In this document: one piece after another, positions 8,360 to 17,469 of the stretch | How the letters are laid out: the number at the start of each line of letters is the position of its first letter | How positions within the stretch are numbered: position 1 is the stretch's first letter | Assembly: GCA_034440175.1 (NCBI GenBank) | Contig: JAWXBO010000003.1 | Span: 5,337 to 69,336, forward strand | From: SZUA-430 sp034440175 | GTDB lineage: Bacteria; Pseudomonadota; Alphaproteobacteria; Micropepsales; Micropepsaceae | Length of the DNA: 64,000 nucleotides | Reading direction: 5' to 3' | Made by a program: the position numbers and the translations under genes | Notes under the pieces: model-generated | The model's input: the letters and a program-made list of their open reading frames with translations, nothing else | What the model was told of the DNA's origin: nothing | Databases searched by the model: none

Positions 8360-10345
8360 ATGATCAATAGATTTGTGGCGTGCATTTTCGTCGTAATGAT
8401 GCTGGCATCCCCGGTTGCTGTTTCTTCTCCTGCCACCGGCGCACGGGATAGTGACGCGCTCGCCAAGGCCTTTGCGGCGCAGGACGCCAAAGACTGGGCG
8501 GGCGCCAAAACGCTAACCGCAGGACAATCGCCGATCATGCGCGACCTCGTGCAATGGCGCTATGTTTCTACTTCCGGGTCCGGTGCGACCTTCGACGAGA
8601 TCAATGAGTTTCTGACAGCGCATGCCACCTGGCCCGGTCGAGGCACTATCGTGCAGCGCGGCGAGGAAGCAATTCTGGCCGAAAACCTCATCGAAACCAA
8701 GGGCACTGACTGGTTCAAAGCCCGCCCGCCCCGCACCAGTGGTGGCTGTCTTGCGTATGCAAAATTCCTGTTCGCGCATGATCGCAATATTGATGCACTT
8801 GCCAGCGTCAGGCGATGCTGGCTCGCACTGGTGCTGAACTTCTCGGATTACCAGGACTGGGCAGGCGCCTCGCTTATGCCGCTTTCCGCAGACGACCATC
8901 TCGCGCGTGCCGACGCTTTGTTGTGGAACCGGAATGGGCAGGGCGCCAACGAGCTGCTGCCCTTGCTGTCGCCCAAGGCGCAAGGTGCGGCCGGTGCAAG
9001 GATCAAGATCCAGTCTGGAAGTGCTGTTGAACTGGAAGACGCCGTGGAAGGCGCTCCAAGCCCGTCCTGGGCCGCCAGCCTCATTTATGACCAAGGCGTG
9101 GCGCTCAGAAAATCTGGCAAGAGCACGGAGTCCTGGCCACTGCTCATGCGAGCTGATGAAACCGGCGCCCTGCCTTCACAGTATGCGCGCGTGTGGTGGC
9201 CGGAACACAATCTCGCCGCACGTACTGCGCTTGACACACCGGACTACGGCGCCGCCTACAGGCTGGCGTCGGGGACACAGTTGTCAGCCGGCACCGAAAT
9301 CGCACTCTATCTGGAGGCGGAATTTCTGTCCGGCTGGATTGCGCTGCGCAAACTCGACAAGGCCAAGGCGGCCTTGGTGCATTTCCAGAACCTGGAACGG
9401 GCTGCAAAGTCGCCGGTGTCTCGCGCCCGCGCTCACTATTGGAAAGCGCAGGCGTTCAAGGCCCTAGATGATGAGGCGAGTGCGCAGCAATCGCTGGCGA
9501 TCGCTGCCGCGGAGCCCACGACTTTTTACGGCCGTCTCGCGCTCGAGATGAAAACAGGGTCCAAACCCGGCGCAAGTCCGTCGGTGAAACCTTCCGCCGC
9601 GCCCGCGACCGAAGGCATCGAAGAGCTCGTGCTGGCCTCCAACACGCTCTTTCTCATCGGCGATGCTCGCCGCGCCAACGTCTTTGCCAATGCCGCCATT
9701 GATGTCTGCCAGACGGCGGGCTGTGCTGCCGCGCTCAGCGCGCGGCTTGCAGGAAAAGGCAACTCCTATGCCGCCTTGCGCAGTGCCAAGAAAGCGCAAA
9801 CCCTTGGTGTCACCAGATTGGATGAGCTCTACCCGCTGGCCGAGCTGCCAGCCAGTTGTGCCGTGGCGGGCGTGCCGCCTTCACTGATCCTTGCGCTTGC
9901 CAGGCAGGAGAGCGAGTTCGATCCAGGGGCCGCCAGCACCGCAAACGCGCGTGGGCTTTTGCAGATCCTGCCCTCTACGGCGCAGGATGTGGCGCGCCGT
10001 TACAAACTGCCCTACGCCGGTGCCGGCGATCTGTTTCTGCCCCAGACGAACCTCGCCATCGGTTGCTATCATGTGAAAGACCTCCTCGAGGCGTTTGGCG
10101 GCTCGTACGTGCTGACGATTGCTGCCTATAACGCCGGCCGTTCGCGCATCCAGGGCTGGATCACCCTGCGTGGCGATCCTCGCGACCCAGAAATCGATGC
10201 CGTGGACTGGATCGAAACCATCCCGTTCGACGAAACGCGCAACTATGTGATGCGCGTATTCGAGAACGAACTTGCGTACAAGTCCCGCCTCGACGAACCG
10301 CTCCAGGTGCAGGAACTGAACCAGGACCTGCGCCGCAGGTTGTGA
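8360..10345 (+). CDS. slt: Soluble lytic murein transglycosylase
   Basis: This 661-residue periplasmic enzyme has a signal peptide (MINRFVACIFVVMMLASPVAVSS), a long alpha-helical repeat region, and a C-terminal goose-type lysozyme/SLT domain. The catalytic Glu is in LARQESEFDP, followed by ARGLLQILPSTAQDVA and AAYNAGRSRI. It cleaves peptidoglycan glycan strands to 1,6-anhydro-muropeptides. The frame is open from 8225. I chose the ATG at 8360 because it starts directly at the signal peptide. An ATG at 8330 would add 10 basic residues. Confidence 0.9.
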   Translation: MINRFVACIFVVMMLASPVAVSSPATGARDSDALAKAFAAQDAKDWAGAKTLTAGQSPIMRDLVQWRYVSTSGSGATFDEINEFLTAHATWPGRGTIVQRGEEAILAENLIETKGTDWFKARPPRTSGGCLAYAKFLFAHDRNIDALASVRRCWLALVLNFSDYQDWAGASLMPLSADDHLARADALLWNRNGQGANELLPLLSPKAQGAAGARIKIQSGSAVELEDAVEGAPSPSWAASLIYDQGVALRKSGKSTESWPLLMRADETGALPSQYARVWWPEHNLAARTALDTPDYGAAYRLASGTQLSAGTEIALYLEAEFLSGWIALRKLDKAKAALVHFQNLERAAKSPVSRARAHYWKAQAFKALDDEASAQQSLAIAAAEPTTFYGRLALEMKTGSKPGASPSVKPSAAPATEGIEELVLASNTLFLIGDARRANVFANAAIDVCQTAGCAAALSARLAGKGNSYAALRSAKKAQTLGVTRLDELYPLAELPASCAVAGVPPSLILALARQESEFDPGAASTANARGLLQILPSTAQDVARRYKLPYAGAGDLFLPQTNLAIGCYHVKDLLEAFGGSYVLTIAAYNAGRSRIQGWITLRGDPRDPEIDAVDWIETIPFDETRNYVMRVFENELAYKSRLDEPLQVQELNQDLRRRL

Positions 10346-10587
10346 GTTTTATCATGTCCCTTTAATAGTGGCAGGCTGTTTCGCGCGTGAGGCGAGCAGG
10401 AGGGCGTTGGCTTGCTTGTTTGGAGAGTGCGAACACTTCCCGGGCGAGTGGGTAGCGTCGCCCACTTCCCTCGCGTGTGTGCAACCCTGCGGCACCTCAT
10501 TTGTTGGGCATTTGTCGCCCGGATACACTTGTCAGGTTAGGCCATAGACCACATGGTTTGCCCGTCTGCCTTGGGGGGCAGAAGGGG

Positions 10588-12981
10588 ATGAACGCAATCA
10601 GGAGCGTCGGGCACGCAGTAGGGGAATTCGTTGTGCTGGTGATCTTCACTGTCGTCGCGGCGGTGTTGATTTACTGGGCTATCGAGTGTGCGCGCGCTAT
10701 CGATTTCCTCTCCGTGTTGGCGCCCGAGTGGGCCTCGTGGGCGGGTGCCAATGCCGCCGAAGTATGGGGCTGGCTGTCGGCGGGCGCATCTTACGTCTGG
10801 GGCATCTTGTTTCAACACTGGTCAACCCTGGTCAGGCAGTGGTCTGAAACCGGAACCCTGGTTTCGCAAATCCTGGACGCGATCGCTATGCAATTGGCCA
10901 CACAGCCCGCGAGTTGCAGTGAATGTTGCGCCCAGTGCTGTGCACAGTTGTGCGAGAAACCTTCCGACTGGAGCAAAATTCTGGGCTCTTTCGCATTGTT
11001 GGGTCGGAGCTTGCTCTACAGCGTGTGTCTCACTTTTTACGCGATTTTGTCGCTGACATTCTATTACATCGTCGCATGGGCCGCAGACAGGATTGCACCT
11101 TTGCTCGTAGGCGGTTTGTTCAAGGCAACAGGCTGGATCGCGTTCCTTTGGCTGATGCACATGATCGGGGCTTGCGTTGTCGAGCCGTTCGTACCGCTTT
11201 TCAACGAATTCGGCACGCTCGTGGCGCATGCGTTCGCGGGGAGCGGCGGACAGCAACGGTCGGTACAGGCTGTTTTGATTTTGATCGCGTTTTCATTTGC
11301 GGTGACCGTTTTATTTCCCCTCATGATGATGATGACGCGGATATTCGAGTTGTTGAGATGGCTCCCGACCGTTCGGCAACGAATACTTTCGCTTTTCATC
11401 GATAAAGTGCACCCGCTGTTTCTCCGGCAGTCGATCGGTGTGGCTCGGGCGAGTGCGAAGGCGCGGCGCGATGCCATTTCGAAGTTTCTCAAAGACGGAA
11501 CGCTCCCGGTCTTGCGCACGGAGTACCGCATGGCAGCGGGGGACCGGCGCAAGTATCGAGAGCATGTTGTACGCCGGGAGGAGGAAGAGGAGGGGCCCGC
11601 CAAACTGGTTCCTGCGTTCCTCGAGTTTCCTAAACCTTGGGGCAAGAGCCCGATGGTGCTGGAGCAACCGTGTTTGCCGGAAGGACCGGAGGAGGCGGTC
11701 GGGCAGTTCGTGCGGCTGAAATTCGAAAGTCAGCCGGAGACAAAGCGAAGCTGGTGGCTGAGATTGTGGAGTCACGAACGGAACGAGGAAATCGTTGTGC
11801 CCTTGTTGGCGCGGGTCGTGGACGCAGCGATCCTTGCCGACCGTTATGGCGACACTTTGCGACGCGAGAAAGATTGGAACGCGATGCCGTTCTACGAACG
11901 CATCTATGCGGAGTACACACCGCTTTGGTTTCCGCTCAATTATCTTCTGCGTCCTATCATTGGTCCCAGCCTGCCCGCTCGCGTGGTGATAGAGACGCGC
12001 TATCCAGAAGTGTTCCTCGGAGCTTTATTCGGGAGTGTGAGGGATCGCAAGTCGAGCACTTATGGATCGTGGTTCGGGATCGGGATTGAAATTAAAACGC
12101 CGGACGGGCCGCGCAGCAACCGGCAGGCGTGGCGCGGCGCGGAGCAGGAGCCTTTGTGCAGGCGACTGAAGTCGCAAGCCGCGAGCACGCTGAGCGGGCC
12201 CATCGATGTCAGCTTTGTCAACAACCCGCCGTTGGGACAACCCACGCAGACGCGGGAGGACACTTACTACGTCATGCCAAGCGGCCCATTAGCTGACGGC
12301 TGTCCCAGCGTGGTGCGGCCGGGCGAGTTTCCAGTGGGCGAGCCAGAGCGCGTGCATCGGCCGCTGGCGCCGAGCGGGTCGGTTTCAAATGCGCCGCCGG
12401 CGTGGCTGTTTCCGCTCCATGGCCGGCTCTTTTCCGATTGCCGCGGGAATTGCCTGAAGGCCCAAAAGGTCAAGCCTGGACAGGTGATGGAGATCGAGCA
12501 ATCGGCGCCAGGTACGATCTCACAACCCTCGGGCTTGATCGCGCGCCGCTTTCGGGGGCCGGACCGGCGCCGGTTGTACCGGCGCGTATGGTCGGGTGCA
12601 TTCTTCGACCGCGAACTGGGTGTCGCCAACCGGTTCCCACTTTTTGGTTGCTCGTATACTTTTAGGGAGCCCCGGATGGTGGCGGGGACATGGTCGCGTG
12701 CGGACTTGCGCGGTGGATTTGCTACGACACTGAGGATCCCTGGCGCTGCGGCGGCGTGGTTGCGAGGGCTCGGCTGGAATGGGTGGCGGGAGTGGCAAAC
12801 CTTCGGGGGTGTCTTCGTCTCGACGCAAGGCCCCGAGCATGCCGGAAACCTGCTGATGCCCGAGCCTTTGTTCTACGACTATCTCAATCACCTGGCACAA
12901 CGCAGCGCGCTGATCGACGGGATGAAGGCCTGTAAAGCTCCAGCCTTCGTGCCAGTGCCGCATGAAACAGAGGCGCGGTGA
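10588..12981 (+). CDS. Large membrane protein of unknown function with a cysteine cluster
   Basis: The 797-residue protein matches no family I recognise. About four hydrophobic spans fall at residues 12-32, 142-164, 170-200 and 227-250. Between the first two lies six cysteines within 13 residues (positions 110-122, pattern CSECCAQCCAQLC). A charged linker (RREEEEEG) and a long soluble C-terminal part without clear motifs follow. The ATG at 10588 is chosen from an open frame starting at 10477 because it precedes the first hydrophobic span and has G-rich sequence 9-15 nt upstream. The soluble part could face the cytoplasm. The function is unknown. Confidence 0.7.
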   Translation: MNAIRSVGHAVGEFVVLVIFTVVAAVLIYWAIECARAIDFLSVLAPEWASWAGANAAEVWGWLSAGASYVWGILFQHWSTLVRQWSETGTLVSQILDAIAMQLATQPASCSECCAQCCAQLCEKPSDWSKILGSFALLGRSLLYSVCLTFYAILSLTFYYIVAWAADRIAPLLVGGLFKATGWIAFLWLMHMIGACVVEPFVPLFNEFGTLVAHAFAGSGGQQRSVQAVLILIAFSFAVTVLFPLMMMMTRIFELLRWLPTVRQRILSLFIDKVHPLFLRQSIGVARASAKARRDAISKFLKDGTLPVLRTEYRMAAGDRRKYREHVVRREEEEEGPAKLVPAFLEFPKPWGKSPMVLEQPCLPEGPEEAVGQFVRLKFESQPETKRSWWLRLWSHERNEEIVVPLLARVVDAAILADRYGDTLRREKDWNAMPFYERIYAEYTPLWFPLNYLLRPIIGPSLPARVVIETRYPEVFLGALFGSVRDRKSSTYGSWFGIGIEIKTPDGPRSNRQAWRGAEQEPLCRRLKSQAASTLSGPIDVSFVNNPPLGQPTQTREDTYYVMPSGPLADGCPSVVRPGEFPVGEPERVHRPLAPSGSVSNAPPAWLFPLHGRLFSDCRGNCLKAQKVKPGQVMEIEQSAPGTISQPSGLIARRFRGPDRRRLYRRVWSGAFFDRELGVANRFPLFGCSYTFREPRMVAGTWSRADLRGGFATTLRIPGAAAAWLRGLGWNGWREWQTFGGVFVSTQGPEHAGNLLMPEPLFYDYLNHLAQRSALIDGMKACKAPAFVPVPHETEAR

Positions 12982-12991
12982 GGGGCGTTTG

Positions 12992-13906
12992 TTACGGCAG
13001 TGCTCGAATAGCGGCCTCGGCGCCGGGGAGCAGGGTGTCGTCGTCCGCGCTCTTGTTGAGCCGCGCATTGAGATAGAGTGTTTGCATGAAGGCATCAACG
13101 TTGTGGAGGCGTGCCAGGTTGGCCGTCGACGCGTAGGCATCGTTCCATGAGGCGAGCGGTGCGGGGGCGGCCACTTGTTCGAGCCATGCGCTCCATTCGG
13201 CCTGGCTGAAAAGATTTCGCTGGGCGATTTGGAGAATGGGGGCGGCGAGACGCTGGGGTTCGCCGAAAATGTAGGAGTGACTGGGCGGTGAAATCTGCAA
13301 TGCTATCGCGTCACAAATGCGTTGAAGGTCGGGCTTGGCAAACGCCGGGTTGAGCGCCAGCTGCAGCATCAGATCGGCGCCGTGCGCGATGCCGTGGCGC
13401 CAGCCCTCGCGATCATCGAAGCCGCGATAGTCGCGCACGCCAGTGAGATAGGTCACGCCGGCCGTGAGCAGGCGGGCGCGGCGTTGCGGGGTAAGAAATG
13501 TCTTGATGCGGTCGGCGCGGGCGATTTCGGCGAGCGCCAGTGCAGCGAAGGGGCGTTCGAAGCCGGCGCCTTCGGGGGCGGTGAGGCGTACTTCGAGATC
13601 GTCTTGCAGGGACAGCATGGTGCCGTCCGTGAGCAGGCGGGCGCGCAGGAAATGGAACAATGCTTCGTAGGCGATCCCGTCACGCAGTGCGGGGTCGGGT
13701 GAAGTGAGGCAATCGGTGAGGGCGCGGGCGAGGGCGTTGCGCGCGGAGTCATCGGCGATGAGCCATTTTGCCGCCTTGAGCCCATCGAGTTGGGCGCGGC
13801 TATAGTTCGCGGGCGGGCACGTGGCGTGGGCGATGGAGCTGTTGGCGCCAAGCGCGGAAAGCGCCGTGGCTGCCACAGCAAGCACTCGCATGATCTGCAT
13901 GGTCAA
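12992..13906 (-). CDS. DUF2785 domain protein, exported
   Basis: The 304-residue protein has a signal-like N-terminus (MTMQIMRVLAVAATALSALGANSSIAHA) and a helical body. The DUF2785 signature shows as DYRGFDDREGWRHGIAHGADLMLQLA (about residues 158-183, split here by family convention) and a C-terminal MQTLYLNARL. DUF2785 has no assigned reaction. The gene is convergent with the Cys-cluster membrane protein gene, 10 nt apart. The predicted export suggests the periplasm. Confidence 0.75.
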   Translation of the reverse strand: MTMQIMRVLAVAATALSALGANSSIAHATCPPANYSRAQLDGLKAAKWLIADDSARNALARALTDCLTSPDPALRDGIAYEALFHFLRARLLTDGTMLSLQDDLEVRLTAPEGAGFERPFAALALAEIARADRIKTFLTPQRRARLLTAGVTYLTGVRDYRGFDDREGWRHGIAHGADLMLQLALNPAFAKPDLQRICDAIALQISPPSHSYIFGEPQRLAAPILQIAQRNLFSQAEWSAWLEQVAAPAPLASWNDAYASTANLARLHNVDAFMQTLYLNARLNKSADDDTLLPGAEAAIRALP

Positions 13907-14054
13907 TTCCCTGTTGGTGTCAGATTATCGGGGCGGATGCGTCTGGTCGATCACAAGGCCGTGATGCGGCCGTTTGGCAGGGGGCTTGACAGGAGCGTGT
14001 TTGTTCCCTATATGTCCCTTTAGCGGGTGGCCTATATATTTCGGTGATTATTTT

Positions 14055-14265
14055 CGTCCGGCAGGTGGTCTGCCGGGCGCTGCGACTTGACAATTGAATA
14101 GGGTTCTTTCGGGCGGTAGTGGTTGCGTGGGGAGAATTGTGTCTCGTTGGTCGATCGGACAATTGAGACAGGACAAACAGGACAGTGTTTTAGGACAGTG
14201 TCCGATGTTCTGTTCGCCCAGAGTTTCGTGGCGGAAGTCTCCCGGTTTTTCTCGAGATTAGGACA
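14055..14265 (+). repeat. Leader element copy A, upstream of mipZ
   Basis: This lies in the 425-nt gap between the DUF2785 gene and mipZ. Parts in order: a hairpin (CGTCCGGCA/TGCCGGGCG, 14055-14079), CTGCGACTTGACAA (14080-14093), and a spacer from CTTGACA to the next block of exactly 71 nt. Then comes a GGACA-rich block (GGACA at 14157, 14171, 14180 and 14193, with inverted TGTCC at 14199). A last block GGAAGTCTCCCGG-TTTTTC-CGA ends in AGGACA (14260-14265), 72 nt before the mipZ ATG. A homologous copy lies upstream of the SPFH gene. Its role is unknown. The rest of the gap (13907-14054) shows nothing I can name. Confidence 0.8.
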
Positions 14266-14331
14266 GGCACCGGTGCTAAATTGGGGCGATCCAGGCGAAT
14301 CAGCGCCTTTTGGCATTCGGTGTAACGGGGC

Positions 14332-15126
14332 ATGGGTGGGATAACGCCTCCAGTGATTGTGGTTGGAAACGAGAAAGGCGGGTCGGGGAAATCGACCGTC
14401 GCCTTGCATCTGGTTGCGGGCTTGATGTCGGCGGGTCTCAGGGCCGGTGCGATCGACCTCGACCACCGCCAGCAGAGCCTTTCGCACTTCTTTGCCAACC
14501 GGGCGCAGTGGGCCGAGCGGCAGGGGCGGCCGGTCGCACTGCCAAAGCTGATCACGCTGGCGCCGGAGCGGGCAAGTTTTGAGTTTGCGGTTTCTGAATT
14601 GGGTCAGGAATGCGATGTCATCGTTGTCGATTGTCCGGGTGCGGATACGGCATTGGGCCGGGTGGCGCATGCGAGTGCCACGATCATCGTGTCACCGCTG
14701 AACGACAGTTTCGTCGACTTCGCGTTGCTGGCCAGCGTCGATCCTGAAACGTACGAGGCCAAAACGCCCAGCATCTACGCGGAGTTCGTTTGGGAGAGCC
14801 GCAAGCGCCAGATGATAGAGCGGCGGCGGACGATTGACTGGCTGGTGGTGCGCAACCGGATGTCCGCCATGGAGACGCACAACAAGAGGCGGGTAACCCA
14901 GGCATTGACAAAGCTGTCGCAGCGCATCGGGTTTCGCCTGGCGCCGGGCCTGAGCGAGCGGGTGGTGTATCGCGAACTGTTTCCCAAAGGGCTGACGGTG
15001 CTGGATCTGATGGAAGGCAAGACACGCGGGATCACGATGAGCCAGATCGCTGCACGGGCCGAAGTGCGCGGGTTGATTGCAGCGCTACGCTTGCCGCAGT
15101 TTGCGAAGGTCGCTGCTGCCGGTTAG
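14332..15126 (+). CDS. mipZ: Division-plane positioning ATPase MipZ
   Basis: This 264-residue ParA/MinD-type ATPase opens PPVIVVGNEKGGSGKSTVALHL, a deviant Walker A (about residues 12-21), followed by IDLDHRQQSLSHFFANR and DVIVVDCPGADT (Walker B). The DHRQ context and the later WLVVRNRMSAMETHNKRRV are characteristic of MipZ rather than ParA or MinD. In Caulobacter, MipZ forms a bipolar gradient from ParB-parS and inhibits FtsZ, placing the division site at midcell. It overlaps the dacA-like gene tail to tail by 4 nt. The upstream leader element is shared with the SPFH gene. Confidence 0.92.
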   Translation: MGGITPPVIVVGNEKGGSGKSTVALHLVAGLMSAGLRAGAIDLDHRQQSLSHFFANRAQWAERQGRPVALPKLITLAPERASFEFAVSELGQECDVIVVDCPGADTALGRVAHASATIIVSPLNDSFVDFALLASVDPETYEAKTPSIYAEFVWESRKRQMIERRRTIDWLVVRNRMSAMETHNKRRVTQALTKLSQRIGFRLAPGLSERVVYRELFPKGLTVLDLMEGKTRGITMSQIAARAEVRGLIAALRLPQFAKVAAAG

Positions 15127-16535
15127 CGGACGGCGATCGGCAGGCTGGCGCGCGACGTCGCTTGATCCCAGGCGCCGTCGGTGACCACCAGGCAGCTGAC
15201 GCCGCGTTTCTGGATTTGGTCGCAGAGGGTCTCGGCTTTCTTTGGCGTGAAAGCTCCGAAGCGCACACGGAAAAACGTGTCGCCGTTGACGTCGAGCGCT
15301 ACAACAGCACTGGCGGCGCCGGACAACAGATCCCGCATTTGCGTTCGTACACTTTGTAACTGGTTCTCGGCATTGTCACGAGAGGAGTGGGCGCCAACCT
15401 GGATGCCCCATTTGCCGCCAGTCACAGGTATGCCGCGGCGCGCCTGATCTGCGGTGTCGCCTTGTCCGTATTCACGCGGTGACGAGGCAAGCGATGCCAC
15501 GACTGCGGGCTGGGCGTTAGCCGCAGAAATGATGCCGGATGACCCGGATGATGCGGATTGCGGCTGGGGCCTGGATTCGCTGGCGCGCTCGGTGGCTTCC
15601 GCGGCTGCAGCTTCGTCGTCATCCAGAACCAGAGGTGACATGGCTATGACCACCGGCGCGAGGCGTCCGAGGCCCAGTTTTGTAAACTCGGTCTCGAGCA
15701 ATTGGGCGGTCATGACGTCGCGTTCGCGGGCCGAGCGTCCGCCCATGACAATGGAAATCAGACGCGTGCCTTGACGGGTGGCCGAGCTTGCCAAATTGAA
15801 TCCCGACATGCGGGTGTAGCCGGTTTTCAAGCCGTCAGCGCCGTCGAAGAAGCGCAAAAGGTTGTTGTGGCCAGCGTAACTGCGGCCGCCCCAGACGAAG
15901 CTCTGCAGGCGGAAATAGGGATAGAATTCGGAATAATCTCCGATCAACCGCCGGCTTAGAATGACGAGGTCGTTGGCGGTGGAGCGCTGGTTTGTGTCTG
16001 GCAGGCCGGAGGCGTTGACGAAGGTGGTGCGCGTCATGCCAAGTTCGCGCGCCTTTTGCGTCATCTTGGTAGCGAATTGATACTCGCTGCCACCGATGTG
16101 CTCGGCGACGATAACGGCGACATCGTTGGCGGAGCGTACGATTAGGGCTTTGATGGCATCTTCGACGGTCAGCGTTTCGCCCGCATCTATGCCAAGTTTG
16201 GTCGGGTCTTGCGAGGCGGCATATGCCGAGGCCGTCAACCTTGTGGAGAGGGAAATGTTACCGCGGTTGATCTGCTCAAACAGCATGTACAGCGTCATCA
16301 TTTTTGTGAGCGAAGCTGGATAGCGGGTATCGTTCGACATGCGCTCGTGCAGAACGCGGCCACTGTTGGCATCGACGACGACGGCGGCGAATTTTTCGAC
16401 ATAAGGTTCGGGCGCGCGATAATGGCGCACGCGCTTCTTTTTGCGCGCGGCATCGGCGGTTGCAATCGACAACACAATGCCGAGCATCACCAGCACTGAT
16501 ATCAAAAGTCTGAGTGGCCGCACGCGCCCTACCAT
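15123..16535 (-). CDS. dacA: D-alanyl-D-alanine carboxypeptidase with SPOR domain
   Basis: The 470-residue penicillin-binding protein has a signal anchor (LLISVLVMLGIVLSIATADA) and the S11 motifs SLTK (about residues 75-78), SAN (about 138-140) and KTG (about 236-238). The C-terminal SPOR domain spans about residues 371-455 and begins GKWGIQVGA. It removes the terminal D-Ala from muropeptides in the periplasm. SPOR domains bind denuded glycan at the septum, so a division role is likely. Its tail-to-tail neighbour mipZ also acts in division. Confidence 0.92.
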   Translation of the reverse strand: MVGRVRPLRLLISVLVMLGIVLSIATADAARKKKRVRHYRAPEPYVEKFAAVVVDANSGRVLHERMSNDTRYPASLTKMMTLYMLFEQINRGNISLSTRLTASAYAASQDPTKLGIDAGETLTVEDAIKALIVRSANDVAVIVAEHIGGSEYQFATKMTQKARELGMTRTTFVNASGLPDTNQRSTANDLVILSRRLIGDYSEFYPYFRLQSFVWGGRSYAGHNNLLRFFDGADGLKTGYTRMSGFNLASSATRQGTRLISIVMGGRSARERDVMTAQLLETEFTKLGLGRLAPVVIAMSPLVLDDDEAAAAEATERASESRPQPQSASSGSSGIISAANAQPAVVASLASSPREYGQGDTADQARRGIPVTGGKWGIQVGAHSSRDNAENQLQSVRTQMRDLLSGAASAVVALDVNGDTFFRVRFGAFTPKKAETLCDQIQKRGVSCLVVTDGAWDQATSRASLPIAVR

Positions 16536-16746
16536 TTTCCGTACTCAGTCCTACAACAAAGTGCAGACCAGAACTTTCACCGATGCCACCGTGGCCGACA
16601 GCTAGTTCGCAGTTTGTCAGATTTTTCCGGTTTGGAAAGTGTTAACATGGACAAGAATTCCGCCTCAAGGGTTAAGCACTCTGTCAATCGACTCCTGCTA
16701 GCCAATCTTGAACACATTTCCAGTTGCTGTTTGGTTAACAAAGAGT

Positions 16747-16839
16747 TTGTGCAGTCGCACAATTTTTTGTGCGACGCACAAATTTTACTTGACATTCGTG
16801 GCACTATACCTCATATAACTCGTATGTTGCAGTGCAGCA
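16747..16839. promoter_or_regulatory. Phasin promoter with TGC/GCA operator sites (PhaR-like)
   Basis: Three inverted TGC/GCA elements lie in the 376-nt AT-rich gap before the phasin gene. They are TTGTGC-N4-GCACAA (16747-16762), TTGTGC-N3-GCACAA (16767-16781) and TGTTGC-N3-GCAGCA (16825-16839). A promoter sits between them: TTGACA (16789-16794) with TATAAC 19 nt later (16814-16819). PhaR repressors of PHB-storing bacteria bind TGC-rich sites in front of phasin genes. The assignment is inference from motif and position. The rest of the gap holds no gene I can support. Confidence 0.5.
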
Positions 16840-16911
16840 TTTGGTATTGCCGCTTAGAATTGACGGTTAATTCAAATATGCGGCGAAGCGATCTGATCAG
16901 GGAACCTTAAA

Positions 16912-17379
16912 ATGGCCCGCAAGAGCACTCAAAAGCCGGCAAGCGAGGCCAAGGAGCACGTCATGAAAAACGGGAACGAGGCAATGAAAAACGGATTTGA
17001 AACGATGACCAAGTCATTCGAGAAGTTCTCGGGCTTTGGAAAAGAAAATGTTGAAGCCTACATGCAGGCCTCGACTGCCTTCGCCAAAGTCTTTGAGCGC
17101 ATCAACGGAGAGATCTTCAATTTCTCCAAACAGCAAGTTGAAGACGGCGTCGCCGCTTTCAAGGCTGTGTCGGGTGCCAAGAGTGTCCACGAAGCGTGGG
17201 AAGTCCAAAGCGATTTCGCCAAGTCTGCGCTTGACGCCTATGTCGCGCAGACCACGAAGATGAACGATCTTTGGATGGGTGCGGCCAAGCAGGCGGCTGA
17301 GCCGTTCAGCGCGCGCTTCGCGGAATTCACCGAGAAAATGCAGGATATTCGTACGCCGTTCGCCCGCGCTGCCGAGTAA
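16912..17379 (+). CDS. Phasin family protein
   Basis: This 155-residue helical protein is of the Phasin_2 type. A Lys/Glu-rich start is followed by amphipathic helices (ENVEAYMQASTAFAKVF, EIFNFSKQQVEDGVAAF, SDFAKSALDAYVAQTTKMND). Phasins coat polyhydroxybutyrate granules and control their size. Length and helix pattern fit. The predicted PhaR-type sites upstream and a terminator immediately downstream suggest a single-gene, storage-responsive unit. Confidence 0.87.
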   Translation: MARKSTQKPASEAKEHVMKNGNEAMKNGFETMTKSFEKFSGFGKENVEAYMQASTAFAKVFERINGEIFNFSKQQVEDGVAAFKAVSGAKSVHEAWEVQSDFAKSALDAYVAQTTKMNDLWMGAAKQAAEPFSARFAEFTEKMQDIRTPFARAAE

Positions 17380-17402
17380 TTTGCAGACATCAGAGTTGGT
17401 TG

Positions 17403-17440
17403 AAAGGGCTTGGAGGCTGTTGTCTCTGAGCCCTTTTGCT
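17403..17440 (+). terminator. Rho-independent terminator after the phasin gene
   Basis: An 8-bp perfect stem AAAGGGCT/AGCCCTTT (17403-17410 with 17429-17436) closes an 18-nt loop and runs into TTTTGCTTT, 24 nt after the phasin stop codon. Confidence 0.65.
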
Positions 17441-17469
17441 TTCGGTGCCAGGTGGGTAGACTGACGTGC

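Noticed and set aside
14086..14115. TTGACA in the leader element as a sigma70 promoter
   Set aside because: No -10-like hexamer is found 16-19 nt downstream in either copy, so I do not call a promoter.
14157..14203. GGACA units as a CRISPR-like array
   Set aside because: Units are 5 nt with 4-9 nt gaps, without 25-40 nt repeats or spacers, and no cas gene is in the window.
16614..16910. 98-residue plus-strand frame before the phasin gene
   Set aside because: It runs through the promoter and operator sites and shows no family resemblance; stops just before the phasin start.
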